A stretch of 64,000 bases of DNA from contig NZ_CP034879.1 of assembly GCF_005081945.1 (NCBI RefSeq), forward strand, positions 253,363 through 317,362, in the 5' to 3' direction. The notes under the pieces are model-generated. The model worked only from the letters and a program-made list of their open reading frames with translations, did not search any database and was not told the DNA's origin. Made by a program: the position numbers and the translations under genes. Below, piece after piece: positions 8,919-18,919 of this stretch. The number at the start of each line of letters is the position of its first letter. Within the stretch, counting starts at the first letter, position 1. The stretch comes from Buchnera aphidicola (Brachycaudus cardui). GTDB lineage: Bacteria; Pseudomonadota; Gammaproteobacteria; Enterobacterales; Enterobacteriaceae.

Positions 8919-11324
8919 ATGTTCATAAAAAATTTTTGTATAGCTTTTTTAATATTTTTTAGTGTTGCTGTTTATGCAGATAGTACATGGATCGTACAAG
9001 ATATTAAATTGCAAGGATTAAAAAATTTTTCAAAAAAGGAAACATTAAAAAATATTGTTTTTGGCATTGGAAGTAAAATCTCTGAGTATGATGTAAAAAA
9101 TAGTATTAAAGCTTTATTTCAAACTGGAAAATTTGAAGATATTAAAGTAATTTATTCGGGGAAAACTATTATTTTTAATGTTCAAGAAAGGCCACTTATT
9201 TCCAATGTTATTATATCTGGTAACAATATTATTTCTGATTCTATATTAGATAGATATTTAAAAAAATTAAAGATTGAAAAAGGTTCTGTATTTCATCCTT
9301 TTATAATAAATACTTTTATTCAAACAATAAAAGATTTTTATCATGATCTTGGAAAACATAAAGCTAATATTAAAATATTGAAAGTTTTTTCTAAAGATAA
9401 TACTGTTCGTTTAAAAATACTGATTAATGAAGGTGCTTTAACAAAAATTAATAGTATTAGAATAATTGGAAATAAAGATGTTTCTGAAGATAAAATTATT
9501 TCATTATTTAAATTAAAAGATCAGAATGTTTGGTGGAATTTTTTAGATAAAAATACTTATTCTTCTAAAGCATTGAATGATGATTTAAATCGTCTAAGTA
9601 GTTTTTATTTAAACAGAGGATATTTTTATTTTAATATAGATGATAAAAAAGTAAAATTTTTTAAAGATAAAAATTATGTGGATATTCATATCAATATTTT
9701 TGAAGGAAAACAGTATAAAATTGATAGTGTTTTTATTAATGGTAATTTATTTCAATATGAAAAAATAATTAAAAATATTATTAATATTAATGATAATGAG
9801 TTATATAATAAAGAAAAAATTGATTCTATTTTAAAACAAATTACAATTTTATTGTCTGAATATGGATATATTAATGCCACAATTTCAGTGGATCCAAAAA
9901 TTAATTATGATACAAAAAAAATAATATTAAATTTTAATATTGATATGAAACAACGTTATTTTGTTAGAAGAATTCATTTTGAAGGCAATGAATCTACTCA
10001 AGATCAAGTTTTACGTCGTGAAATGAATCAAATAGAAGGTGAATACTTTAATGCTAAATTAGTAGAAGCAGGTAAGGAGTCATTAGAAAAAACAAGATAT
10101 TTTAGTGATGTTCAAGTAGTACAGAATATATTGTTTAACAATTCTAATCAAGTAGATGTAACTTATAAAGTAAAAGAAAAATCTACTGGATCTATAAATT
10201 TTGGTTTAGGATATGGTATAGATAGTGGTATAAGTTTTAATACTTCTTTTTCTCAAGAGAATATATTGGGTTCTGGAAATTCTCTCAAAGCCAGTGCTAT
10301 TAAAAATGATAATCAAAAATATACTGACGTATCAATTAATTATCCATATTTTATGGATAATCATACAGATTTAAACACTAGATTTTTTTATAATGATCTT
10401 AAGTATAATTTTAATAGTGTCTCAAACTTGAAAAAGAATACATATGGATTTGAAAGTAACTTAGGATTTTTAATTAACAATACTAATAGAATAAATTTAG
10501 GATTTGGATATACTCATAACGGTATTATTAATACAGAAAAAGAAGTAATAGAACATTCTTCATCAATAAAAAAAACATCTGATATAAATTTTTTAGAAGA
10601 TAGCTTAGTTAATGACTTTACTTTAAATTATTCTTGGATATATGATAGTTTAAAATATTTCTATTTTCCTGTTTCTGGAAATCAAACATATATAAGTGGC
10701 AAAAATACTATTCCTGGTTCTGATAATAGTTTTTATAAAATAACACTAGATAGTGAACAATATATTCCATTAGATAAAAAACAAAAATTTATATTTTTTA
10801 GCCATGTTCATATGGGTATGGGAAATAGTTTTAAAGAAGAACCGTTACCCTTTTATGAAAATTTTTATGCTAATAGTACAAATAATATTCGTGGATTTCG
10901 CATCAATACTATTGGTCCTAAAAAAATTTATCATAGTACTGATGTAGAAAATTGTATTGGATATCAAAATAATAATTCATGTGAATCTATTGATTCTATT
11001 GGTGGAAATTCTACTGCAATTGCAAATTTAGAGTTAATTACACCTATTCCATTTATCAATAATGAATATTCTAAATTTCTTCGATCTTCTTTTTTTATAG
11101 ATACTGGAAATATTTGGGATACAAAATGGAATAATATCAGGAATATTCATTCATTAACATATTTAAAAAATAATGCTCTAGACAATATTTATGCATCATG
11201 TGGTCTTTCATTGCAATGGTTTTCCCCTATTGGTCCATTGGTTTTTTCCTACGCATTGCCTATTCAAAAAAATAAAAACTATCAGTTAGAAGCATTTCAA
11301 TTTCATTTTGGTAAAAATTGGTAA
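8919..11324 (+). CDS. bamA: outer membrane protein assembly factor BamA
   Basis: Central beta-barrel of the outer membrane protein insertion machine. The 801 aa compare with 810 in E. coli. A signal peptide covers residues 1-20, ending in VYA before Asp21. Five POTRA repeats follow (about 21-415), then a 16-strand barrel that ends in FHFGKNW with a terminal aromatic residue. The conserved NIRGF of the barrel loop L6 region (the VRGF motif in E. coli) is readable. skp and lpxD, its E. coli neighbours, are absent. Its retention shows that outer membrane proteins are still assembled. Confidence 0.95.
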   Translation: MFIKNFCIAFLIFFSVAVYADSTWIVQDIKLQGLKNFSKKETLKNIVFGIGSKISEYDVKNSIKALFQTGKFEDIKVIYSGKTIIFNVQERPLISNVIISGNNIISDSILDRYLKKLKIEKGSVFHPFIINTFIQTIKDFYHDLGKHKANIKILKVFSKDNTVRLKILINEGALTKINSIRIIGNKDVSEDKIISLFKLKDQNVWWNFLDKNTYSSKALNDDLNRLSSFYLNRGYFYFNIDDKKVKFFKDKNYVDIHINIFEGKQYKIDSVFINGNLFQYEKIIKNIININDNELYNKEKIDSILKQITILLSEYGYINATISVDPKINYDTKKIILNFNIDMKQRYFVRRIHFEGNESTQDQVLRREMNQIEGEYFNAKLVEAGKESLEKTRYFSDVQVVQNILFNNSNQVDVTYKVKEKSTGSINFGLGYGIDSGISFNTSFSQENILGSGNSLKASAIKNDNQKYTDVSINYPYFMDNHTDLNTRFFYNDLKYNFNSVSNLKKNTYGFESNLGFLINNTNRINLGFGYTHNGIINTEKEVIEHSSSIKKTSDINFLEDSLVNDFTLNYSWIYDSLKYFYFPVSGNQTYISGKNTIPGSDNSFYKITLDSEQYIPLDKKQKFIFFSHVHMGMGNSFKEEPLPFYENFYANSTNNIRGFRINTIGPKKIYHSTDVENCIGYQNNNSCESIDSIGGNSTAIANLELITPIPFINNEYSKFLRSSFFIDTGNIWDTKWNNIRNIHSLTYLKNNALDNIYASCGLSLQWFSPIGPLVFSYALPIQKNKNYQLEAFQFHFGKNW

Positions 11325-11474
11325 TTTACAAATAATGATATAAAAAATTATTTATTCTATAAATAAATACAATCAGTATATTGTTTTTATAGATACATTA
11401 TATAACATTTATATATATTATATATATTCTAAAATCATTATTTTTAAATAAAAAATAAAAATAAGGTCATAATC

Positions 11475-11930
11475 TTGAATGTTATAAATAAAACTGTAAA
11501 TATTAAAGAAATTTTAAAAATTTTACCTCATCGTTATCCATTTTTACTTATTGATCGAGTTATAAATTTTCAAATTTTTAAATATTTACGAGCAATAAAA
11601 AATTGCACATTTAATGAGCCATACTTTCAAGGGCATTTTTTAAAAGAACCGATCTTTCCTGGTGTATTAATTATAGAAGCTATGGCACAAGCATCAGGTT
11701 TTCTGATATATCATAGTACAGGTGAATTAAATATAAATCAGCTATATTATTTTGTAGGTATTGATAATACTCGTTTTAAAAAGAATGCTATTCCTGGTGA
11801 TCAAATATTTATCGAAGTTATTATTTTAAAAAAAAATAAAAACATTTTAAAATTTAAAAATATTGCTATCGTTGATAATAATATTATTTGTAAATCTACA
11901 ATTATTTTTGCTAAAAAATCTTATTTATAA
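11475..11930 (+). CDS. fabZ: 3-hydroxyacyl-[acyl-carrier-protein] dehydratase FabZ
   Basis: Dehydrates 3-hydroxyacyl-ACP in fatty acid elongation. A TTG start at 11475 gives 151 aa, the E. coli length, and TAAGGT at 11462-11467 lies 7 nt upstream. The hot-dog fold has LPHRYPFLLIDR and the catalytic His and Glu in FQGHFLKEPIFPGVLIIEAMAQ. It works with FabI (39.6 kb) and AcpS (30.6 kb). The lpxD, lpxA and lpxB genes that surround fabZ in E. coli are missing. Confidence 0.95.
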   Translation: MNVINKTVNIKEILKILPHRYPFLLIDRVINFQIFKYLRAIKNCTFNEPYFQGHFLKEPIFPGVLIIEAMAQASGFLIYHSTGELNINQLYYFVGIDNTRFKKNAIPGDQIFIEVIILKKNKNILKFKNIAIVDNNIICKSTIIFAKKSYL

Positions 11931-11966
11931 TTAAAAAATATGTTTTATATAAATTTCGGAAGATTT

Positions 11967-14900
11967 ATGAATAAACCAAAATTTTTTCACCTTCATGTAC
12001 ATAGTGATTATTCTATTATTGATGGATTATCTAAGCCTGAAGACTTAGTTAAACAAGCAGTGTCTTTAGGTATGTCTGCTCTTGCAATAACAGATTATAA
12101 TAATTTATATGGTGTAATTAAATTCTATAATACTGCTCATAAATTTGGTGTAAAGCCTATTATTGGTGTGACAGTAAATTTTTTTTCTGATTTGTTAAAT
12201 AATGAATTAACAAAATTAACTTTATTAGCTTCTACTCAAGAAGGATATAGAAATTTAATTCTATTAATTTCTAGAGCATATCAACAAGGATATATTAATA
12301 ATAATGTAACTATTAAAAAAAAATGGTTATTAGAAATGAATAAAGGACTGATATTACTATCTGGTGGCTGTCAAGGTGAAATTGGAAAAATTTTACTTCA
12401 TGGTAAATTATCTATAATTACTACTTGTTTATCTTTTTATCAAAAATATTTTCCTAATTCTTATTATTTAGAATTATTTCGTACAAATCGAGATAATGAA
12501 GAAAAATATTTGAATTTAGCAATAGATTTATCCTTATCGAGAAAAATTCCAGTTGTCGCAACTAATGATGTATGTTTTTTAAGTAAAGAAGATTTTAAAG
12601 TTCATAAAATTAGAATTGCTATTAACGAAGGTGTAATATTACAAGAATCAAAAATTCAAAATAATTATAGTAATCAGCAGTTTTTAAAAAGTGAACAGGA
12701 AATGTGCGATCTTTTTTCAGATATTCCAGAAGCTCTGATTAATAGTGTAGAAATTGCAAAACGTTGCAATGTGTTTATACATTCTGGTAAATATTTTTTA
12801 CCACAGTTTCCTACTGGAAAAATAAGTGTTGAAGATTGTTTAATAGAAAAAGCATATAAAGGTATAAAAAAACGTTTGAAATTATATAATTTTAATAGTA
12901 AAAAATATTCATTAATTTATGACAAATATAAAAATCGTTTAGATATGGAACTCAAGGTAATTAATAAGATGGGTTTTCCTGGATATTTTTTAATTGTTAT
13001 GGAGTTTATACAATGGGCAAAAGATAATAGTATACCAGTGGGGCCGGGACGAGGTTCTGGTGCAGGTTCTCTTGTAGCTTATGCATTAAATATTACAGAA
13101 GTAGATCCTTTATTTTTTGATCTCCTATTTGAGCGTTTTTTAAATCCAGAACGTATTTCATTACCTGATTTTGATATAGATTTTTGTATGGAAAAACGTG
13201 ATAAGGTTATTGAGCATGTTTCAGATATATATGGAAGAAATTCAGTAGCACAGATTATTACTTTTGGTACTATGACTGCTAAAGCTGTTATTAGAGATGT
13301 TGGTCGCGTTTTAGGTTATCCCTATGGATTTATTAATAAATTATCTAAATTAGTACCTTTAGATCCTGGTATAACTTTAAAAGAAGCTTTTTCTAAAGAA
13401 CCAGAATTATATCATCTTTATAATAATAATGAAGATGTTAAAGTTTTAATTAATATGTCTAAAAAACTAGAAGGAACGAACAGAAATATTGGTAAACATG
13501 CAGGAGGTGTAGTTATTTCACCGACTAAAATTACTGATTTTTGTCCATTATATTGTGATGAAAATGGAAAAAATCCAGTCACTCAATTTGATAAAAATGA
13601 TATAGAGTATATAGGATTAGTAAAATTTGATTTTCTTGGTTTACGAACATTAACTATTATTAATTATGCAGTAGAAATGATCAATGAAAAATTAAAATTT
13701 AATAAAGAAAAACCAATTAATATTAATGCGATTTCTCTTGATGATAATCAGTGTTTTGATTTATTGAAAAAATCTGAAACTATTGCAATATTTCAATTAG
13801 AATCTTATGGTATGAAAGATTTAATTAAAAGATTACAACCTGATTGCTTTGAAGATATAATTGCCTTAGTAGCGCTTTTTCGACCTGGACCTTTGCAATC
13901 TGGAATGGTTGATAATTTTATTAATAGAAAACATGGACGTGAAAATATTTCATATCCTGATCATAAATGGCAGCATAAATTACTAAAACCTATATTAGAA
14001 TCAACATATGGTATTATTTTATATCAAGAACAGGTCATGCAAATAGCGCAAGTATTAGCAGGTTATACTTTAGGACGTGCAGATATTTTAAGACGTGCAA
14101 TGAGTAAAAAAAATTTAAAAGATATGATCAAACAAAGAGCTATATTTGAGTCAGGTGCTTTAAAAAATGGTATTAATAGTAAATTAGCAATAAAAATTTT
14201 TGATTTATTAGAAAAATTTGCAGGATATGGATTTAACAAATCTCATTCTGTAGCTTATGCTTTAGTTTCTTATCAAACTTTATGGTTGAAATCACATTAT
14301 CCTGCTGAATTTATGGCTGCAGCTATGACATCTGATATAGATAATACAGAAAAAATTGTTATTTTAGCGAACGAAACTCTTCGTATGGGAGTAAAAATTA
14401 TACCTCCAAATGTTAATTTAAGTAGATATGAGTTTTATGTAAATGATCAAAGAAATGTAGTTTATGGTATGGGAGCTATTAAAGGAATAGGAGAGAATTC
14501 AGTTCGAAATATTATTGAAGAACGAGAAAAAAATGGTATTTTTATAGATTTATTTGATCTTTGTATGCGTGTTGATTCTAATAAAATAACACATCGAATA
14601 TTAGAAAAATTGATAATGTCTGGTAGTTGTGATTGTTTTAAAACACCTCGAAATTATTTACTTAAATCAATTGATGATGCTATGAAAGCTTCAAAAGAAT
14701 CAATAAGAATTAGAAATTTTAAACAAGAGAGTCTTTTTGGTTGTTTTAAAGATGAATTAAAACAAGTAAAAAAAAATAATTTCTTTAATTTAATACATTC
14801 TAAAACACAAGAATTAGATAATGAATACCAAGTATTAGGATTTTATTTAACAGGTCATCCTATTGATCAGTATACAACAGAACTAAAGCACTATATTAAT

Positions 14901-15443
14901 AATTTAACATTATCACAATTGCAAGGTATTAAAAAAAATACACAAATTCTAGTAGCAGGAGTAATAGTGTCTATAAAAATAAAAACTACTAAAAATAAAA
15001 ATCGTATAGCTATTTTAATATTAGATGATAATACTAGTCGTTTAGAAGTAGTAGTTTTTACAGATTTATTAAACTTACATGAACACTTATTAAAATTAAA
15101 TAAAATTGTACTTATAAAAGGTCTTTTAAATATTAGTTTTGTCAATAAAAGTATTAAAATGACTGCTTCTGATATTATGAATTTAAATATAGCACGAAAA
15201 AAATATATAAAAAAAATAATCATTATATTAGAGGAAGAAAAGACAGATATTTTATTTTTAAAAAAAATATATGCGTGTTTAGAAAAACAATCTAGAGGTT
15301 CTATTCCTATTTATATTTCTTATTTAAAAAAAAGAATTCATTTAAATGTAAAATTAAATAAGAAATGGTTTGTTCAAATTACTGATAATTTTTTAAATGA
15401 ATTAAAAAATATAGTTGGTTCAAAAAATATTGAATTTAAATAG
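11967..15443 (+). CDS. dnaE: DNA polymerase III alpha subunit
   Basis: Replicative DNA polymerase. I choose the ATG at 11967 (1158 aa) because MNKPKFFHLHVHSDYS aligns with the E. coli start and GGAAGA precedes it. An in-frame ATG at 11940 would add nine unmatched residues. The PHP domain (HVHSDYS) is N-terminal. The polymerase core has GPGRGSGAGSLVAYAL and the catalytic acidic PDFDIDF. A helix-hairpin-helix region and an OB-fold C terminus follow. The gene lies only 36 bp behind fabZ, so the two are probably cotranscribed. rnhB and the lpx genes between them in E. coli are gone. Confidence 0.96.
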   Translation: MNKPKFFHLHVHSDYSIIDGLSKPEDLVKQAVSLGMSALAITDYNNLYGVIKFYNTAHKFGVKPIIGVTVNFFSDLLNNELTKLTLLASTQEGYRNLILLISRAYQQGYINNNVTIKKKWLLEMNKGLILLSGGCQGEIGKILLHGKLSIITTCLSFYQKYFPNSYYLELFRTNRDNEEKYLNLAIDLSLSRKIPVVATNDVCFLSKEDFKVHKIRIAINEGVILQESKIQNNYSNQQFLKSEQEMCDLFSDIPEALINSVEIAKRCNVFIHSGKYFLPQFPTGKISVEDCLIEKAYKGIKKRLKLYNFNSKKYSLIYDKYKNRLDMELKVINKMGFPGYFLIVMEFIQWAKDNSIPVGPGRGSGAGSLVAYALNITEVDPLFFDLLFERFLNPERISLPDFDIDFCMEKRDKVIEHVSDIYGRNSVAQIITFGTMTAKAVIRDVGRVLGYPYGFINKLSKLVPLDPGITLKEAFSKEPELYHLYNNNEDVKVLINMSKKLEGTNRNIGKHAGGVVISPTKITDFCPLYCDENGKNPVTQFDKNDIEYIGLVKFDFLGLRTLTIINYAVEMINEKLKFNKEKPININAISLDDNQCFDLLKKSETIAIFQLESYGMKDLIKRLQPDCFEDIIALVALFRPGPLQSGMVDNFINRKHGRENISYPDHKWQHKLLKPILESTYGIILYQEQVMQIAQVLAGYTLGRADILRRAMSKKNLKDMIKQRAIFESGALKNGINSKLAIKIFDLLEKFAGYGFNKSHSVAYALVSYQTLWLKSHYPAEFMAAAMTSDIDNTEKIVILANETLRMGVKIIPPNVNLSRYEFYVNDQRNVVYGMGAIKGIGENSVRNIIEEREKNGIFIDLFDLCMRVDSNKITHRILEKLIMSGSCDCFKTPRNYLLKSIDDAMKASKESIRIRNFKQESLFGCFKDELKQVKKNNFFNLIHSKTQELDNEYQVLGFYLTGHPIDQYTTELKHYINNLTLSQLQGIKKNTQILVAGVIVSIKIKTTKNKNRIAILILDDNTSRLEVVVFTDLLNLHEHLLKLNKIVLIKGLLNISFVNKSIKMTASDIMNLNIARKKYIKKIIIILEEEKTDILFLKKIYACLEKQSRGSIPIYISYLKKRIHLNVKLNKKWFVQITDNFLNELKNIVGSKNIEFK

Positions 15444-15574
15444 TATTTTTTATAATACTTTATTCTATACTTATAATAAGTATTATACTTTAAATATTTG
15501 GATTTTTTAATATTATAAAAAGTTCACTTTATAATATAATTATTGCATATATATTATGGTAAAAATTATATTAT

Positions 15575-15621
15575 ATAACTCGCAAAAAATATTAATTAGT
15601 GTAAAAAACACTGCGAGTTAT
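15575..15621. terminator. long-loop hairpin between dnaE and proS
   Basis: Perfect 10-bp inverted repeat ATAACTCGCA (15575-15584) / TGCGAGTTAT (15612-15621), followed by a run of T on the plus strand. The 27-nt interior contains a second small hairpin, AGTGT (15598-15602) / ACACT (15608-15612). It sits between convergent dnaE and proS, so a terminator serving both is the simplest reading. The long interior is unusual for a terminator. Confidence 0.55.
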
Positions 15622-15704
15622 TTTTTTATAGTTTTTTTGAAATATTCTTTATATAGAAATATAGTATTTTAATCAGTTAAAATTTTTTTATAAAAATATT
15701 AAGT

Positions 15705-17423
15705 TTATGTTTTAATTTTTTGAACTATAAAATTAATTATTTCTTTAATATGAACTAAAATAGTTTTTTTGTTTTTTCGTTCTCGATATTCAACATGATC
15801 ATTAACTATAGAACGTATACCAATTACAATTTGATGAGGAATACCAACTAAATCCATTTCATTAAACATAATTCCTGGTTGTTCATTTCGATCATCTAAT
15901 ATTACATCTATTTCTTTTTTTTGAAGTTCTTGATATAAAATATCTGCTATACTTTTTATTTTAGAAGAATTTTTCATATTGATAGGCATAATAACTACTT
16001 GAAAAGGTGCAATAGAATCAGGCCAAATAATGCCATTTTCATCATGATTTTGCTCAATTACAGCGGCTACAATTCTTGTTATTCCTATACCATAACACCC
16101 CATATGTAAATTTTTTTGATTTCCATTACTTGCTGAAATAGATGTTTTCATTTTTTGAGAATATTGTTTTCCAAGTTGGAATATATGTCCTAGTTCAATA
16201 CTTTTGTGAATATTTAAATATCCTTTTCCATTAGGATTTAAATCATTTTGTGTTACTTTACGAATATCTTGAATAATCGGAATAGGTAAATCTACATTCC
16301 AATTCGTATTAATAAAAAATTGATTCTTAATATTTGCACCAATAGTAAAATTTTTCATTTTATAAGTAGATATATCTGCAATAATGGGTATTTTTAATCC
16401 TAAAGGACCTAAAAATTGTTTTTTAACACCAATAAAGGAAATAATTTCTTTCTCATCAAGAAATACTAATGGTTTTTCAACCATATCAATTTTTTCTATT
16501 TTAAATGTATTTAATTCATGGTCTCCACGTATTAAGAGTGCAGCTATTGAATGCATGTATTTTTTTTTAATTCGTATTAATACAGTTTTAATTTGATTTT
16601 TTAAAGGAATTTTTAAGTCGTTAGCACTTATAATAGATTTTTTAGTTTTAACTTTTTTTTGAATCTTTGGAAACGGTTGTTTATGTTGTAAAAAATCCTT
16701 AGTTTCCATGCATTCAGCCATGTTCATATTTGAAGAATATGTTAAATCTTCAGAAAATACTATTTCATCTTCTCCATTACTAGATAAAGCTTGAAATTCA
16801 TGCGAAATATTTCCTCCCATAGAACCTGAATCAGCTTTAACGACACGAAAATCTAACTGCATTTTTTTAAAAATATTTATATAACTATTGTAAAATTTAT
16901 TATAAGTTTTTTCTAAGCAATCTTGGTTAATATGAAAAGAATAAGCATCTTTCATGGTAAATTCGCGTGTTCTAATAATTCCAAAACGTGGCCGAATTTC
17001 ATCTCTAAATTTTGTTTGTATTTGATATATAATTAATGGTAATTGTTTATATGAATGAATTTCAGTTTTGATAAAGCTAGTTACAAGTTCTTCATTAGTT
17101 GGTCCTAAAATAAATTTATTTTTTCGGCGATCACAAAATTTTAATAATTCTTCTCCATATATTTTTAATCGTCCACTTTCTTGCCATAAAGATTGAGGTT
17201 GCATAATAGGCATTGATATTTCTAATGCATGTATTTTTTTCATCTCTTTTTGAATAATATTTTTTATTTTTCTTAGTACTCTTATCCCAGTAGGTAGCCA
17301 AACGTATAAGCCTGAAGATATTTTTCTAATCATACCGCTTCTTAGCATTAATTGATGACTGATGATTCTTGCATCATAAGGTATTTCTTTCAAAGTTGAT
17401 AATAGATATTTACTTGTACGCAT
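15705..17423 (-). CDS. proS: prolyl-tRNA synthetase (with editing domain)
   Basis: Charges tRNA-Pro. The 572 aa match the E. coli length exactly. Class II motif 1 (about 60-80), motif 2 with TKFRDEIRPRFGIIRTREF, and motif 3 with MGCYGIGITR are present. The editing (INS) domain lies between motifs 2 and 3 (about 224-407). It keeps Lys279 and the GDHELN block, but the residue at the position of E. coli His369 is Phe369, so Ala-tRNA-Pro proofreading may be altered. C-terminal anticodon-binding domain intact. Confidence 0.96.
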   Translation of the reverse strand: MRTSKYLLSTLKEIPYDARIISHQLMLRSGMIRKISSGLYVWLPTGIRVLRKIKNIIQKEMKKIHALEISMPIMQPQSLWQESGRLKIYGEELLKFCDRRKNKFILGPTNEELVTSFIKTEIHSYKQLPLIIYQIQTKFRDEIRPRFGIIRTREFTMKDAYSFHINQDCLEKTYNKFYNSYINIFKKMQLDFRVVKADSGSMGGNISHEFQALSSNGEDEIVFSEDLTYSSNMNMAECMETKDFLQHKQPFPKIQKKVKTKKSIISANDLKIPLKNQIKTVLIRIKKKYMHSIAALLIRGDHELNTFKIEKIDMVEKPLVFLDEKEIISFIGVKKQFLGPLGLKIPIIADISTYKMKNFTIGANIKNQFFINTNWNVDLPIPIIQDIRKVTQNDLNPNGKGYLNIHKSIELGHIFQLGKQYSQKMKTSISASNGNQKNLHMGCYGIGITRIVAAVIEQNHDENGIIWPDSIAPFQVVIMPINMKNSSKIKSIADILYQELQKKEIDVILDDRNEQPGIMFNEMDLVGIPHQIVIGIRSIVNDHVEYRERKNKKTILVHIKEIINFIVQKIKT

Positions 17424-17770
17424 GTATTAATATCTCAAAAAATATAAGTTGTTATTAAATATTTATATTTAAAAACTTTGTTTTTAATTTTAAAGGATAC
17501 TTTATCATATAATAAAATATGATATTAAATAATTTATTTTAAATAATAGATTTTAATATAACTAGTATTAGTACAGTAATTTTTACCTAGATTAAAAAAT
17601 AATATACATAATTGTATTATTTTAAAAGAAATTAAATATAAAAATTTAGTATCATTTTATAAAAAATAAAATTTTCTTCTCAGAGGTGCTAATAAAATTA
17701 ACTTGTTTTTTTTTAAATAGAGAGGTTTAATGAATTTTTTATAGATAAACAGTGGTTAAAAGTATTTAAA
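17424..17770. other. divergent proS/flhB intergenic region with a mini-ORF
   Basis: 347 bp of AT-rich DNA with promoters presumably for both genes. The one notable element is a strong Shine-Dalgarno AGAGG at 17721-17725 followed by ATG AAT TTT TTA TAG (17730-17744), a four-codon frame ending 26 bp before the flhB start and out of frame with it. No flhDC-type site could be recognised. Confidence 0.45.
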
Positions 17771-18919
17771 ATGAATCATAATACAAATGAAGAAAAAACA
17801 GAAAATCCTACTGAGCATCGTATTAAAAAATCTCGTAAAAAAGGAAAAACAAGATATTCTCGTGAATTAAATTCCTTATTAGTTTTATTAGTAGGATTTA
17901 TTAGTATATGGTGCTATAGAGATTGGATTTTTTCTACTTTTAGTCACATAATGGCTAATAGTTTTTATTTTAATAAAAATATTATAGATGATAATAATAC
18001 TTTATTAAAAACATTATTTTTTTTAAAAGAAATACTATTTATTTTTTTTCCATTCTTAATATCTTTGTTAATTATAATTATAGTGCCTGCAATTTGTTTA
18101 AGTGGTATAAAATTAAATTTTCAATCATTAAGTTTTAATTTGACTAAATTAAATCCATTTCAGGGTTTGAAAAAAATATTTTCTTTTCAAATAATAATGG
18201 AATTCTTTAAAATAGTATTAAAGTTGTGTGTAGTGACCAGTATATCTTTTTTTTATTTATACGTTTCTTTTTCTGCAATATTATTTTTAATTAGTGAAAA
18301 TCCTGTCTCTTCAATATGGCATGGATGTAATATAATTGCTGTATGTTGTATGTTAGTTATATTAGGATTATTTCCGATTGTTGCTTTTGATATTATTTTT
18401 CAAGAATTAAATCACTATAAAAAATTAAGAATGACTTATCAGGAAATAAAAGATGAATTAAGAGAAAAAGAAGGAAATCCAAGTATTAAAGCGAGAATTC
18501 GTCAAGAAATGAAAGCTACTATACGTCGAAGAATGCTTTCAGATATTCCTAAAGCTGACGTAATTATAACCAATCCTATACATTATTCAGTTGCTCTTCA
18601 ATATAATGAAAAAAAAATGAATGCACCTAAAGTAATAGCTAAAGGAATCGGTGAAATTGCTCTTAAAATACAAGATTTAGCTCTTAAAAATAATATTTCT
18701 ATTATTGCTGCACCATCGTTAGCTCGTGCATTATATCGTTATTCTGAAATAGGACAATATGTTCCAGGACCTCTTTATCAAGCTGTTGCAGAAGTTTTAG
18801 CATGGGTTTGGAAAGTACGAAAATGGAAAAAAGAAGGTGGTATTTTCCCTGAAAAACCTAAAAATATAATAGTTCCATCAGAATTTAATTTTACTGGAGA
18901 AATAAAAAATAATGATTAA
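17771..18919 (+). CDS. flhB: flagellar type III export apparatus protein FlhB
   Basis: Inner-membrane export gate component that switches substrate specificity by autocleavage in a C-terminal NPTH motif. The 382 aa match the family length. An N-terminal charged segment (TENPTEHRIKKSR) is followed by four membrane segments (about 30-210) and the cytoplasmic domain. The motif here reads NPIH (residues 268-271), so Thr is replaced by Ile at the residue after the scissile Asn-Pro. It overlaps flhA by 8 bp, which implies translational coupling. Buchnera is known to keep hook-basal bodies without filament, which may relax this switch. Confidence 0.95.
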   Translation: MNHNTNEEKTENPTEHRIKKSRKKGKTRYSRELNSLLVLLVGFISIWCYRDWIFSTFSHIMANSFYFNKNIIDDNNTLLKTLFFLKEILFIFFPFLISLLIIIIVPAICLSGIKLNFQSLSFNLTKLNPFQGLKKIFSFQIIMEFFKIVLKLCVVTSISFFYLYVSFSAILFLISENPVSSIWHGCNIIAVCCMLVILGLFPIVAFDIIFQELNHYKKLRMTYQEIKDELREKEGNPSIKARIRQEMKATIRRRMLSDIPKADVIITNPIHYSVALQYNEKKMNAPKVIAKGIGEIALKIQDLALKNNISIIAAPSLARALYRYSEIGQYVPGPLYQAVAEVLAWVWKVRKWKKEGGIFPEKPKNIIVPSEFNFTGEIKNND

